Assembly: GCA_964573255.1 (NCBI GenBank)
Contig: CAZNJB010000018.1
Coordinates: 6,675-70,674, forward strand
From: CAYNUJ01 sp964573255
GTDB lineage: Bacteria; Bacteroidota; Ignavibacteria; Ignavibacteriales; Melioribacteraceae
Direction of reading: 5' to 3'
Length of the DNA: 64,000 nucleotides
Below are positions 8,316 to 16,884 of this stretch, piece by piece; position 1 is the stretch's first letter, and each line of letters starts with the position of its first letter. The notes beneath the pieces are model-generated. The model did no database searches, had not been told where the DNA came from, and saw only the letters and a list, made by a program, of their open reading frames with translations. A program made the translations under genes and the position numbers.

Positions 8316-11300
8316 TATTTGTATTAATTTTATCGTCGAATTTATTTGCACAGTCTCCACATGGTGGAAGTCTGAGTATCGATTGTAGTGATTGCCATTC
8401 GGCAGAGCAGCAAAGTTGGGAAGTTAATCCGTCACAGATCAAATTCCGGCATGAATCAACCGGATTTGAACTTGTTGGAGAACATCAACTGCTTGATTGC
8501 AATTCTTGCCATCAAAGTCTTGTATTTTCCGATGCAAAACCGGAATGTAGTTCTTGTCATAACGATGTACACGAAAATACCGTTGGATTAGATTGTGCTA
8601 GATGTCATTCGCCTAATAGCTGGGTTGTTACCGATATTACAAATTTACACAATAATAGCCGGTTCCCGCTGCTAGGTTCTCATACAAAAGCAGACTGTCA
8701 ACAATGCCATAATACACCCGGTTCTAAGGTGAACTTTGAACCTTTAGGTGTGGAATGTTATGATTGTCATAAACAGAATTATGAAGCGGCAAAACAACCT
8801 GATCATGTAGCTGGTAATTTTTCCACTGATTGTTCAACTTGCCATTCACCCGATGCAACAGATTGGAGTTTCTCTGCTGTCGATCATAGCTTTTTCCCGT
8901 TAGTTGGCGGGCACGCAGTCAATAATTGTTTTTCGTGCCATAAGGACGGTCAATTCGAAGAAGTACCTAAAGAATGTTTCTCTTGCCACGCAGCCGATTA
9001 TACTGCTACAACATCTCCTAATCATGCTCAGTTGAATTTTCCAACTGATTGTTCACAATGCCATAGTTTAAATCCCGGATGGCAGCCTGTTGATTTTAAT
9101 CACGATAGTTTTTACAGATTAGTTGGTGCGCATAATACAATTCGTAATGAATGTTCAAAATGCCATACTACAAGTGATTTTTCAAATACACCTACAGATT
9201 GTTATGCGTGTCATCAAACAAATTATGAAAATACGACTAATCCTTCACATATAGATGCTAATTTCCCAACGGATTGTAAACAATGCCATAACGAAACTGC
9301 TTGGCAGCCGGCAACCTTTAATCACGACGATATTTTCCCGTTGACTGGCGCACACGATAATATCAGAAATGATTGTCAAAAATGTCATACTACTAATGAT
9401 TATTCTGCGGCTCCCACGGATTGTTACGGATGTCATGCAGATAATTACAATAACACAACCAATCCTTCGCATACGCAGTTAAACTTTTCGACCGATTGCC
9501 AGACTTGTCATACGACAACTGCATGGCAGCCGGCAGAATTCGATCACGACGGTCAATTTTTCCCGATTTACTCGGGTAAACATAATGGGGAATGGAACGC
9601 TTGCTCAGATTGCCATACTGACGCAAATAACTATGCAGTATTCAGTTGTTTAACTTGTCATGAGCATGAGCAAACAAAAATGAATGAAGAGCACAGCGGA
9701 GTTAATGGGTATGTTTACGAAAGCAATGCATGTTTATCGTGCCATCCAACAGGTGGTGGCGAAGGAGATGATGGCGGAGATGGAGCTTTCAATCACGCAA
9801 ATACTGCCTTTCCTCTGGTAGGTGCTCATATCGGTAATAATTGTACAGATTGTCATACAACAACTTTTGAAGGAACAAGTTCGGAATGTCAAAGTTGTCA
9901 TTTAAGTTCATATCAAAATACAACTAATCCGAACCACGCAGCGCTCGGGTTCGATCAGGATTGTGCTATATGTCATTCTTCCGATCCTAATTGGGTTGTA
10001 ATAGCATTTCCAGTGCATGATCAATATTATCAAATACAGGGAGCGCACACTCAAATTTCTTCCGAATGTTCAAAATGCCATACTACCGAGAGTTATTCAG
10101 ATGCTCCGGAAACTTGCGTTGGTTGCCATCAAACAGATTATGATAACACATCGAATCCGAATCATAGCACTGCAAACTTTCCTAACAATTGTGAAAGTTG
10201 CCATACCCAAAATGCTTGGCAGCCAGCCGAATTCGATCATGATAATCAATATTTCCCAATCTATTCAGGGAAACATAACAATGAATGGAATGAATGTGCC
10301 GATTGCCATACCAATCCGAATGATTTTGCATCGTTTTCGTGCATTGATTGTCATGAACATTCACAAAGCAAAATGGATGAGGAGCATCAAGGAGTTCAAG
10401 GGTATGTTTACAATAGCAACGATTGTTTTTCGTGCCATCCTTCAGGATCGGGAGACGGTGCCTTTAATCATGCCACTTCAGATTTTCCGTTGACCGGTGC
10501 CCATTTAACAACGGATTGCAGCACTTGCCATGTTAACGGTTATTCAAATTTAAGTACAAACTGCGTCGATTGCCATAGAAGTAATTACGACAATACAACA
10601 AATCCTAATCATGCTAATTTGAATCTTTCAACGGATTGTTCAAAATGTCATACAACCGAGCCCGGTTGGTCTCCTGCAGATTTCCCGGTTCATGATCAAG
10701 TGTTCCAATTAACCGGAGCTCACGCTACAATAGCAACCGAGTGTTCGAAATGTCATACAACTAATACTTACGCAGATACTCCTTCGGAATGTGTTGGTTG
10801 TCATCAAACCGATTATCAAAATGCGGTCAATCCAAATCACACAAGTCTAAATTTACCGACCGATTGTGCAAAATGTCATACTACAGATCCCGGTTGGTCT
10901 CCTGCGGAATTTACTATTCACGATCAATTCTTCCAATTGGTGGGTGCTCATGCTGCGATAGCGATTGAGTGTAGTAAATGCCATACTACAGGTAACTATT
11001 CGGATGCTCCTACGGAATGTGTTGGTTGTCACCAATCCGATTATCAAAATACAACCAATCCGAATCACGCATCTGCTAACTTCCCGACTACTTGTGGCGA
11101 TTGCCATTCTCAAAACGGATGGCAGCCGGCAACTTTCGATCACGACAATCAGTTCTTCCCGATTTATTCCGGTAAGCATAACGGCGAATGGAATAATTGT
11201 GTTGACTGTCATACTAATAGCGCTGATTATGGCGTATTCAGCTGTCTGGGTTGTCACGAACATAATCAAACCGAAATGAATTCAAAGCATAATGGCGTTC

Positions 11301-11416
11301 CCGGATATTCTTATGACAGTAACGCTTGCTACACTTGTCATCCAACCGGTAGTGAAGATGACGGTGGTGATGGTGATGGAGATAAAATTATTAAAAAGAT
11401 TAAGATAATTAAGTAA
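8294..11416 (+). CDS. 40-haem c-type cytochrome with internal repeats
   Basis: 1040 residues with a signal peptide (about 1-19, ending LFAQ) and, by manual count, 40 CxxCH motifs. The N-terminal quarter resembles the upstream 20-haem protein (TGFELVGEHQLLDCNSCH). The rest is built of duplications: a unit of about 65 residues carrying GWQP..F.HD..F.L.GAH, ECSKCHTT, C.GCHQ.DY and TTNPNH, and three copies of a module beginning FFPIYSGKHN. The tail is Asp/Gly-rich, then Lys/Ile-rich (DKIIKKIKIIK). No CxxCK motif or lipobox. Such haem number and length suit a protein that spans or decorates the outer membrane. Its stop overlaps the start of the beta-barrel gene (TAATG), a strong hint that they work together. 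Confidence 0.93.
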   Translation: MRKLSFIIFVLILSSNLFAQSPHGGSLSIDCSDCHSAEQQSWEVNPSQIKFRHESTGFELVGEHQLLDCNSCHQSLVFSDAKPECSSCHNDVHENTVGLDCARCHSPNSWVVTDITNLHNNSRFPLLGSHTKADCQQCHNTPGSKVNFEPLGVECYDCHKQNYEAAKQPDHVAGNFSTDCSTCHSPDATDWSFSAVDHSFFPLVGGHAVNNCFSCHKDGQFEEVPKECFSCHAADYTATTSPNHAQLNFPTDCSQCHSLNPGWQPVDFNHDSFYRLVGAHNTIRNECSKCHTTSDFSNTPTDCYACHQTNYENTTNPSHIDANFPTDCKQCHNETAWQPATFNHDDIFPLTGAHDNIRNDCQKCHTTNDYSAAPTDCYGCHADNYNNTTNPSHTQLNFSTDCQTCHTTTAWQPAEFDHDGQFFPIYSGKHNGEWNACSDCHTDANNYAVFSCLTCHEHEQTKMNEEHSGVNGYVYESNACLSCHPTGGGEGDDGGDGAFNHANTAFPLVGAHIGNNCTDCHTTTFEGTSSECQSCHLSSYQNTTNPNHAALGFDQDCAICHSSDPNWVVIAFPVHDQYYQIQGAHTQISSECSKCHTTESYSDAPETCVGCHQTDYDNTSNPNHSTANFPNNCESCHTQNAWQPAEFDHDNQYFPIYSGKHNNEWNECADCHTNPNDFASFSCIDCHEHSQSKMDEEHQGVQGYVYNSNDCFSCHPSGSGDGAFNHATSDFPLTGAHLTTDCSTCHVNGYSNLSTNCVDCHRSNYDNTTNPNHANLNLSTDCSKCHTTEPGWSPADFPVHDQVFQLTGAHATIATECSKCHTTNTYADTPSECVGCHQTDYQNAVNPNHTSLNLPTDCAKCHTTDPGWSPAEFTIHDQFFQLVGAHAAIAIECSKCHTTGNYSDAPTECVGCHQSDYQNTTNPNHASANFPTTCGDCHSQNGWQPATFDHDNQFFPIYSGKHNGEWNNCVDCHTNSADYGVFSCLGCHEHNQTEMNSKHNGVPGYSYDSNACYTCHPTGSEDDGGDGDGDKIIKKIKIIK
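9557..9757 (+). repeat. Three-haem module, copy 1 (40-haem cytochrome)
   Basis: Encodes about 66 residues from FFPIYSGKHN to CHPTG with three CxxCH motifs and conserved EH, NGYVY and SNAC phrases. Copies 2 and 3 lie at 10253-10446 and 11153-11350 in the same gene. Each copy is followed by a Gly/Asp/Ser-rich linker, marking boundaries of larger domains. Confidence 0.85.
10253..10446 (+). repeat. Three-haem module, copy 2 (40-haem cytochrome)
   Basis: Second copy of the FFPIYSGKHN module with three CxxCH motifs, ending CHPSG before a Gly-rich linker. Nearly the same spacing as copies 1 and 3. Confidence 0.85.
11153..11350 (+). repeat. Three-haem module, copy 3 (40-haem cytochrome)
   Basis: Third copy of the FFPIYSGKHN module with three CxxCH motifs, ending CHPTG. 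It is followed directly by the Asp/Gly-rich C-terminal tail. Confidence 0.85.
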
Positions 11417-12990
11417 TGAAGAAATTAATATTAATATTGTTTTTAGTTTTCCTAGCAAACAACATTGCTCAGACTAAAAAAGTTGAAGGGAAGGTAACTT
11501 TCGTTTCGGCTCAGAATGTTTATGTGCAATTTGTTTCTACTAAGGGAATAGAACAAGGTGATACATTATATAAAAAAGAAACATTATCTCCGATACTTAT
11601 CGTAAAATTCAAATCATCAACTTCTATTGCTGCAGAATTATTGAATAAGCAAATCAAAATATCTAAGAACGATATTGTTATTGCCAATGCAAAAATTTCT
11701 GAGAAGAAAGAAGAGAAGCAAAAGAAAGTTGATCTATCCAGATTCCAAGGGAAGTCAGTAAAAAAGGTAGCAAGAGTAAAAAGAGAAAAATATACGGGAA
11801 AGATTGGGATTACATCTTATTCGAATTTTTCGAACACATCAAATAATCCCGATTATCAAAGATGGAGATATGCATTATCCCTCGGCGCTTGGAATATATT
11901 GGAAAGTAATTTTTCTCTTACTTCATATGCGACTTTAAATTATCGTGCAGATCAATGGAATGACGTAAAATCTAATTTGGGTAATTCACTGCGTGTTTAT
12001 GACTTAGCGGTAAACTATAAATTTGCTGATAATCTTTCCTTTTGGCTGGGCAGGAGAATAAATCAGAAGGTAGCCAATATAAGTGTACTGGATGGTGGTT
12101 CAGTGGAATATAGCTTTGGGGCATATTCATTTGGTGTATTAGCAGGTTCCAGACCCAATCCGAGTGATTTTGGAGTCAATTTTAATTATTTAGAATACGG
12201 CGGTTATGTCAGCAGAGTTGATTCCTTAAAGAAAGGGATTCTAACGAACACCCTTGCTTTTATGCAACAAAATAATCATTCGAAAATTGATAGAAGATTT
12301 CTTTATTTCCAGCATTCGAATTCTATCTTTGCTAAGACAAATATTTTTCTTTCTACCGAAATAGATTTATACAAAAATTTAAACGGGAAAGAAGAGTTTA
12401 TTTTTAGATTAACTAGCCTTTATTTATCCGTTAGATATAGATTCTCTAATAAGGTTGCTATTTCGGCATCATACGATGAACGGAAGAATGTAATTTATTA
12501 TGAAACTTATAAAACCTATGCGGAACGACTTTTCGATGAAGCAGTTCGTCGCGGTTTTAGAGCAAGAGTAAATATCAGACCATTCAAATACGTGAATGTT
12601 AATTTAAATGCAGGTTTTCGTATGAGAGAAGGCGATAATCTGCCTACAATTAATTTAGGTGGAGCCGTAACACATTCACGACTTCCGTTCTATAACTTGT
12701 CAGGTACATTCAATGCGAATTTTATTAATACAAGTTATTTAACCGGTGGAATTGTCGGTGTGAGATTATCCCGTTCCTACTTCGATGGATTTTTATATGC
12801 GTCAATGAATTTAAAAGGAATATTTTATTCTTACGGCGTTGGCGAGTTGCTAATAAATCAAAATGTACTAGGTTTAGATTTGTCATTTAATCTCTTTAAG
12901 AAAATGGCTTTATCACTAACATACGAAGGAGTGTTTGAAGGACGAGATACATTCAGCCGAATATTTATTGGCTTAAATCAAAGGTTTTAA
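11416..12990 (+). CDS. Outer-membrane beta-barrel protein, putative porin partner of the cytochromes
   Basis: 524 residues. Signal peptide about 1-18 (ending NNIAQ), a periplasmic domain (about 22-95) with the phrase GKVTFVSAQNVYVQFVSTKGIEQGDTLY, a Lys-rich linker, then from about residue 125 alternating amphipathic strands typical of an outer-membrane barrel, ending in the aromatic terminus GLNQRF. No CxxCH motif. Last gene of the operon, coupled to the 40-haem cytochrome by a 1-nt stop/start overlap. By analogy with porin-cytochrome conduits (MtrAB, Geobacter PCC), it may form the pore sheathing a multiheme wire. No sequence family could be named with certainty, so that role is inference. 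Confidence 0.72.
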   Translation: MKKLILILFLVFLANNIAQTKKVEGKVTFVSAQNVYVQFVSTKGIEQGDTLYKKETLSPILIVKFKSSTSIAAELLNKQIKISKNDIVIANAKISEKKEEKQKKVDLSRFQGKSVKKVARVKREKYTGKIGITSYSNFSNTSNNPDYQRWRYALSLGAWNILESNFSLTSYATLNYRADQWNDVKSNLGNSLRVYDLAVNYKFADNLSFWLGRRINQKVANISVLDGGSVEYSFGAYSFGVLAGSRPNPSDFGVNFNYLEYGGYVSRVDSLKKGILTNTLAFMQQNNHSKIDRRFLYFQHSNSIFAKTNIFLSTEIDLYKNLNGKEEFIFRLTSLYLSVRYRFSNKVAISASYDERKNVIYYETYKTYAERLFDEAVRRGFRARVNIRPFKYVNVNLNAGFRMREGDNLPTINLGGAVTHSRLPFYNLSGTFNANFINTSYLTGGIVGVRLSRSYFDGFLYASMNLKGIFYSYGVGELLINQNVLGLDLSFNLFKKMALSLTYEGVFEGRDTFSRIFIGLNQRF

Positions 12991-13093
12991 TTTCTAATTA
13001 TTATTTTAAAAGTATTAAAAGAAACCGCCGCCAGTTGGGGTTAGAACGAGCGACGGTATATGAGAGTTGGGGATTAGTGTTGTATGAGGCATG

Positions 13094-14281
13094 TTATTTT
13101 GTTAAAACCTTTTCCTCATAAGATGTAATCTTTTCAATCATAGAACTCATTCCGGTGATATACTCTTTTATTTGATTTATATATTGAATGGCTTTATCGT
13201 TTCCCTGCAACATTCTATTTAGATTTTCTAAGTTTTCGAAAATTTCTGTTTTATTCGGAAGGCTAGTAACTCCGGAAAGTAATTCTTCAATTACGTTTAG
13301 AGATTTGCTCTCTTTCATAATACTATTTTTTAAATTAGATAGCTGTTCTTGCAATAATTTATACTCATAAACTTGACGTTTCATAAAATGGTGGAGCAGC
13401 GTATTCTCAAGAGTAATTGCAATTGTTGATGCCATTGTTTCCAGGTAAAATTGATCTTCTTTATCGAAGTTTCCGTCTTTTTTATTTATCAGTTCAAAAG
13501 CTCCGATAATTCTGTTTTCAATATTCTTTAAAGGAACACATATGATGCTTCTTGTAACAAACCCGGTCTTTTGATCGAATGCTCGATCGAAATAAGGTGA
13601 TGATTTAGGATCGTTAGTAATGTATGGTTTACCCGTCTGAATTACTCTTCCTACTACCCCTTTGTTAACAGGAATTTTTATTAATTTTTTATCCAATCCA
13701 ATTGCAACACGGGAAATTAATTCAGTCCTTGCTTTATTTAGAACAAATACCGAGGCTCTTTCCGCATTAAATGCTTCGGTTGCTTTTACAGAAATAGAAT
13801 AGAATAATTCTGTTGTATCATCAATTGCACTAAATTCTCTTGATAACTTAAATAATAGAAGTAATTTATTTTTATCCAATTTGCTTGGTACCGCTTCGTC
13901 CGTCTCTTTATCTACTTTGCAGAGAATTACGTTCATCATCAGTTTGCAAAGTTGATCTTGCTCGAACGGAACTCCAATAAATTTATTTATCTTATCACCG
14001 AAAATTTGTTGCCAATTATCTTTGTAGAATTTTGAAAGGATAACAATAGGTGTATCGTTAGCATAATCAACAATTTTGTCAAAGAATTTAATTTCTTCCG
14101 GACTGTTGGATTCGATACTTAAACCGATAAGATTATATTTTTTGAGTTTAATTTTGTTTAAACCGTAATCATTTTTATTACTTAAATGCAGGTTGCATTT
14201 ATCGACAAGTGGATTATTGGAGAAAGAGTTGATCATCTGCTGATCGTTAGCAAATATTATGATGTCAGGTAATTTACTCAT
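13094..14281 (-). CDS. GAF-domain sensor with degenerate receiver-like N-terminus
   Basis: 395 residues. Residues about 5-115 follow a receiver-domain rhythm (strand PDIIIFA, strand NLIGLSI, strand PIVILS, then KFIGVPF like the K-P-F end of receivers), but no acidic pocket and phospho-Asp pattern is evident, so it looks like a pseudo-receiver. Residues about 150-300 are a GAF domain (FNAERASVFVLN, GVVGRVIQTGKPYIT, SIICVPLKN, IGAFELINKKDG). A coiled coil makes up the C-terminus (about 305-390). No output domain (kinase, GGDEF) is present. Last gene of the minus-strand sensor operon, 39 nt after the eIF2B-like gene, with a clear AAGGAG RBS. Confidence 0.8.
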   Translation of the reverse strand: MSKLPDIIIFANDQQMINSFSNNPLVDKCNLHLSNKNDYGLNKIKLKKYNLIGLSIESNSPEEIKFFDKIVDYANDTPIVILSKFYKDNWQQIFGDKINKFIGVPFEQDQLCKLMMNVILCKVDKETDEAVPSKLDKNKLLLLFKLSREFSAIDDTTELFYSISVKATEAFNAERASVFVLNKARTELISRVAIGLDKKLIKIPVNKGVVGRVIQTGKPYITNDPKSSPYFDRAFDQKTGFVTRSIICVPLKNIENRIIGAFELINKKDGNFDKEDQFYLETMASTIAITLENTLLHHFMKRQVYEYKLLQEQLSNLKNSIMKESKSLNVIEELLSGVTSLPNKTEIFENLENLNRMLQGNDKAIQYINQIKEYITGMSSMIEKITSYEEKVLTK

Positions 14282-14320
14282 TACTTTCTCCTTTATTAAT
14301 TAATAGGAATGAAAATAATA

Positions 14321-15103
14321 TTAATCGGTAAAAATATTTGTGATATACATCGCATTAATATTTTCAAAATAATTATTTACGATATTCAACAAATTACTTT
14401 TACCTGAATAAATTTCTGTTGCGGAATTTACGGGTGGAGAGAATAAATTAGATGGTGAGTATTTTGAACTATCCGCTACGACATATAAAGGAATATTGAA
14501 ATATTTTGCACAAATAGCAAGGGTTAATGATCCGGTTTTGTTTATTACAGAACCGTTGCTAAGAATTTTATCAGCACCTATTAATACAGAATCGCATTTT
14601 TGAATGTATGACCCAATTTGTGCTTCGGTAATTAAATTTACTCTAATTCCGGATTCAGCCAAAAATTCCGCTAAAATCACACCTTCGTTTTTAGGTCTCG
14701 ACTCACAGACCGTTACCTCAAATTTATGCCCTAAAGCCACTAGGCTTTGAAAAACAAATTGTAGCGTTCTGCTATTGCTGATTGTAATAAATTTGTTATG
14801 CTTTAGAAGAGTATCCTTTGCTGAGTAAAACAATTTATCAAATTTTTCAATGTCCTGTTTAGCATAATTTTGCAGATATATTTCTAATTCTTCTGCAGAA
14901 TTAATTTGTTCAATTTTTTCACAGAGAAAAAGAATAGTTTGAAAATGACCCAGCTTCGATTTAATTTCGGAAATGACATTTGTATTGCGAATAAAATATT
15001 CCGGATCACTTTTTATTAACTCGATAAGATTGTATTGCAGTTCTTTGCTGCCGGAAATTTTATTTTGGAAAATTTCATTTAATTTGGATTTTAACTCATT
15101 CAT
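14321..15103 (-). CDS. eIF2B/MtnA-superfamily protein lacking the catalytic Cys
   Basis: About 260 residues of the translation-initiation-factor-2B/MtnA/ribose-1,5-bisphosphate isomerase superfamily. Seen: CESRPKNEG, the phosphate-loop region IGADKILSNGSVINKTGSLTLA, and YVVADSSKY. Where isomerases have HCN(T/S) with the catalytic Cys, this protein has ISNSRT, so isomerase activity is doubtful; the Asp of GADK is kept. The open frame extends upstream to 15238, but the ATG at 15103, preceded by AAAAAAGG and overlapping the UspA stop by 8 nt, is the likely start. Neighbours are UspA, CNBD and GAF proteins, hinting at a regulatory nucleotide- or sugar-phosphate-sensing role. Confidence 0.75.
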   Translation of the reverse strand: MNELKSKLNEIFQNKISGSKELQYNLIELIKSDPEYFIRNTNVISEIKSKLGHFQTILFLCEKIEQINSAEELEIYLQNYAKQDIEKFDKLFYSAKDTLLKHNKFITISNSRTLQFVFQSLVALGHKFEVTVCESRPKNEGVILAEFLAESGIRVNLITEAQIGSYIQKCDSVLIGADKILSNGSVINKTGSLTLAICAKYFNIPLYVVADSSKYSPSNLFSPPVNSATEIYSGKSNLLNIVNNYFENINAMYITNIFTD

Positions 15104-15578
15104 CCTTTTTTCTATAGAATTTGAACCCTTTAATCGGTTCTCGAAGCGTGAGTACAGGACAGGGCGCTTTGCGAACCACTTTTTCGGCTGTTGATCCGAA
15201 TAGTAAATGTTCCACACCAGTATGACCGTGAGTAGCAATAATTATCAAATCTATGTCCAGTTCGGAAGCAGTGTCAATAATTTCAATAAACGGTCTACCG
15301 GTTTTGATGATTGTTTCATACTCAACTACATCTTTTAAATGTTCTTCGGCTAAATTTGTAAGATCATTTTTCGATCTTTTTGCCAGGTCTTCGCTAGTAT
15401 CCGGAATGGCAATTTGCCCCATACTGAAATCGGCAGGGTAGAGCATTGGTTCAACTACGTAAATTAGGAATATTTTGGCATTGAATACTTTTGCAAAATC
15501 AGCCGAGTATTTAAGCGCGTTAATGGAGTAATCAGAAAAATCAACAGGGACAAGCAACTTACTTATCTTCTGCATCAT
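15096..15578 (-). CDS. Universal stress protein, UspA family
   Basis: 160 residues, single Usp domain. The N-terminal strand KLLVPVDFSDYSINALKYS and the ATP-binding signature GHTGVEHLLFGST followed by EKVVRKAPCPVLTLR are classical, so it is of the ATP-binding type. Length is normal. Start at 15578 has GGAGG about 7 nt upstream and lies inside the end of the CNBD gene (20-nt overlap). The overlap with both neighbours points to one translation-coupled stress-response unit. Confidence 0.93.
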   Translation of the reverse strand: MMQKISKLLVPVDFSDYSINALKYSADFAKVFNAKIFLIYVVEPMLYPADFSMGQIAIPDTSEDLAKRSKNDLTNLAEEHLKDVVEYETIIKTGRPFIEIIDTASELDIDLIIIATHGHTGVEHLLFGSTAEKVVRKAPCPVLTLREPIKGFKFYRKKDE

Positions 15579-16122
15579 TTCCTCCTTTTAATTTTGAATA
15601 TTCTTCAATAAGTTTTTTGTACTCGGAATTTAATCTTCTTAAACGAACTGTAATAATTGTAGCTAAACCTCTTAGAATATGAATCCCTTTTGAAGGATAT
15701 TTTTCTATGAATTCATCCAGGTCGGGTTTGAATATAACAACAACATTTGTATCCTTAGTTGCAATGGCGGATGCGGAACGGATTTCATCGTCGAGCATTG
15801 CCAATTCACCAAAAAAATCTCCTCTGCCCAAAACGGTTAAATCTTGATAGACGCCGGTTTCGTTTTCTTGCCGTATTACCACTTCACCATCACGAATAAT
15901 GTATAATCCGATTCCCGGATCACCTTCAAAGAAAATATATTCACCGGCTTGATAAACGCGGTTATGCATTATTTGTAAAAGCAGTTTTAAATATTTCGGA
16001 CTTAATTTTTCGAAGGGAGGCATAGTATGAAGTACTTCTTCGAGATCAGCATCTTGCGAAGGACTTTTGAATAAATTCGACCAGAAGCTACTGCTTTTAA
16101 TTATTTCAGTTGGATGTTCCAT
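15559..16122 (-). CDS. Cyclic-nucleotide-binding domain protein without DNA-binding domain
   Basis: 187 residues. A single cNMP-binding domain occupies about residues 30-145: GEYIFFEGDPGIGLYIIRDGEVVI and the phosphate-binding cassette FFGELAMLDDEIRSASA (the Arg and Glu that contact the nucleotide are in place). No helix-turn-helix follows; instead a helical, charged tail (about 150-187) ends the protein, so it is not a CRP-type transcription factor but a stand-alone sensor. It overlaps uspA by 20 nt and follows hisA by 9 nt. Confidence 0.88.
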   Translation of the reverse strand: MEHPTEIIKSSSFWSNLFKSPSQDADLEEVLHTMPPFEKLSPKYLKLLLQIMHNRVYQAGEYIFFEGDPGIGLYIIRDGEVVIRQENETGVYQDLTVLGRGDFFGELAMLDDEIRSASAIATKDTNVVVIFKPDLDEFIEKYPSKGIHILRGLATIITVRLRRLNSEYKKLIEEYSKLKGGNDAEDK

Positions 16123-16131
16123 ATTTACCTC

Positions 16132-16884
16132 TCAATTAAATAAAGCTAATTCGGCTAAACGCCATATTTTCTGACAAGGGAATTTATTTTCGTAAAGCGC
16201 TCTACCTATTATAACAGAATCTATTCCCAATTGAGTCATTTTCTGTAACTCAAGTAGGTCGGTGAAACAGGCAATACCTCCGGAATGAGTTACTTTTACT
16301 CCCGAAGCTTTTGCTACCATAGAGGATAGACGCAAATTGGGACCAGTCAACATTCCATTTCGCCTAACGTCTGTAACGATTAATCGTTCTGCGCCAAGGT
16401 CAACCAATCTTTTAGAATATTCTATCGGATTAAAACCGGTTCGTTCTTTTCTTCCATGAATAACAACTTCATCATCAATTACATCTATGGCAGCAGAAAT
16501 GCGAATCGCTCCGAATTCCTTAATCATTTCAGCAAATATTTCCGGATGATCAAAGGCGAGAGAACCAACTACAATTCTGTAAACTCCTGCTTCAAAAAGG
16601 CATTGAGCGTCTTCAATAGAATTGATTCCTCCTCCAAACTCTATTGGAACTATAACGGATTCACATATCTCTTTGATGATTCCTAAATTACGTTTATCGT
16701 GATGATGGGAAAGATCGAAATCCACAAGATGAATGATCTTAGCATTTTCAGCTCTCCAAATCATTGCCATTTCGACTGGATCGTTACCGTATTCAAGACA
16801 ATTTAATTCGGGAATACCCTGAACAACTCTAACGGTTTTTCCTCCTTTTATATCAATTGACGGTATAATAAGTAGCTTACTCAT
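16132..16884 (-). CDS. hisA: HisA, ProFAR isomerase (histidine biosynthesis)
   Basis: 250-residue TIM barrel of the HisA/HisF family. HisA features: PSIDIKGGKTVRVVQG at the N-terminus with catalytic Asp10, HLVDFD, PIEFGGGI phosphate-binding loop, AAIDV with the second acidic residue, TDVRRNGMLTGPN, VTHSGGI and SVIIGRALYENKF. In the second half the usual RDG is RNG. It catalyses the Amadori rearrangement of ProFAR. Odd is its place away from other his genes, coupled by ATGA to an acyl-CoA dehydrogenase and upstream of sensor genes. A divergent HisA-like isomerase with another substrate cannot be excluded. Confidence 0.82.
   Translation of the reverse strand: MSKLLIIPSIDIKGGKTVRVVQGIPELNCLEYGNDPVEMAMIWRAENAKIIHLVDFDLSHHHDKRNLGIIKEICESVIVPIEFGGGINSIEDAQCLFEAGVYRIVVGSLAFDHPEIFAEMIKEFGAIRISAAIDVIDDEVVIHGRKERTGFNPIEYSKRLVDLGAERLIVTDVRRNGMLTGPNLRLSSMVAKASGVKVTHSGGIACFTDLLELQKMTQLGIDSVIIGRALYENKFPCQKIWRLAELALFN

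Noticed and set aside
10017..10493. 158-residue open frame inside the 40-haem cytochrome gene
   Set aside because: Out-of-frame shadow caused by the repeats of the cytochrome sequence.
8294..11416. CRISPR-like regular repeats
   Set aside because: The regular DNA repetition comes from coding repeats of CxxCH modules, with no constant repeat/spacer lengths.
13015..13090. G/C-richer segment between convergent genes considered as a small RNA or terminator
   Set aside because: Only a weak imperfect stem (CCGCCGC with GCGACGG) and no T-run; not enough to call.
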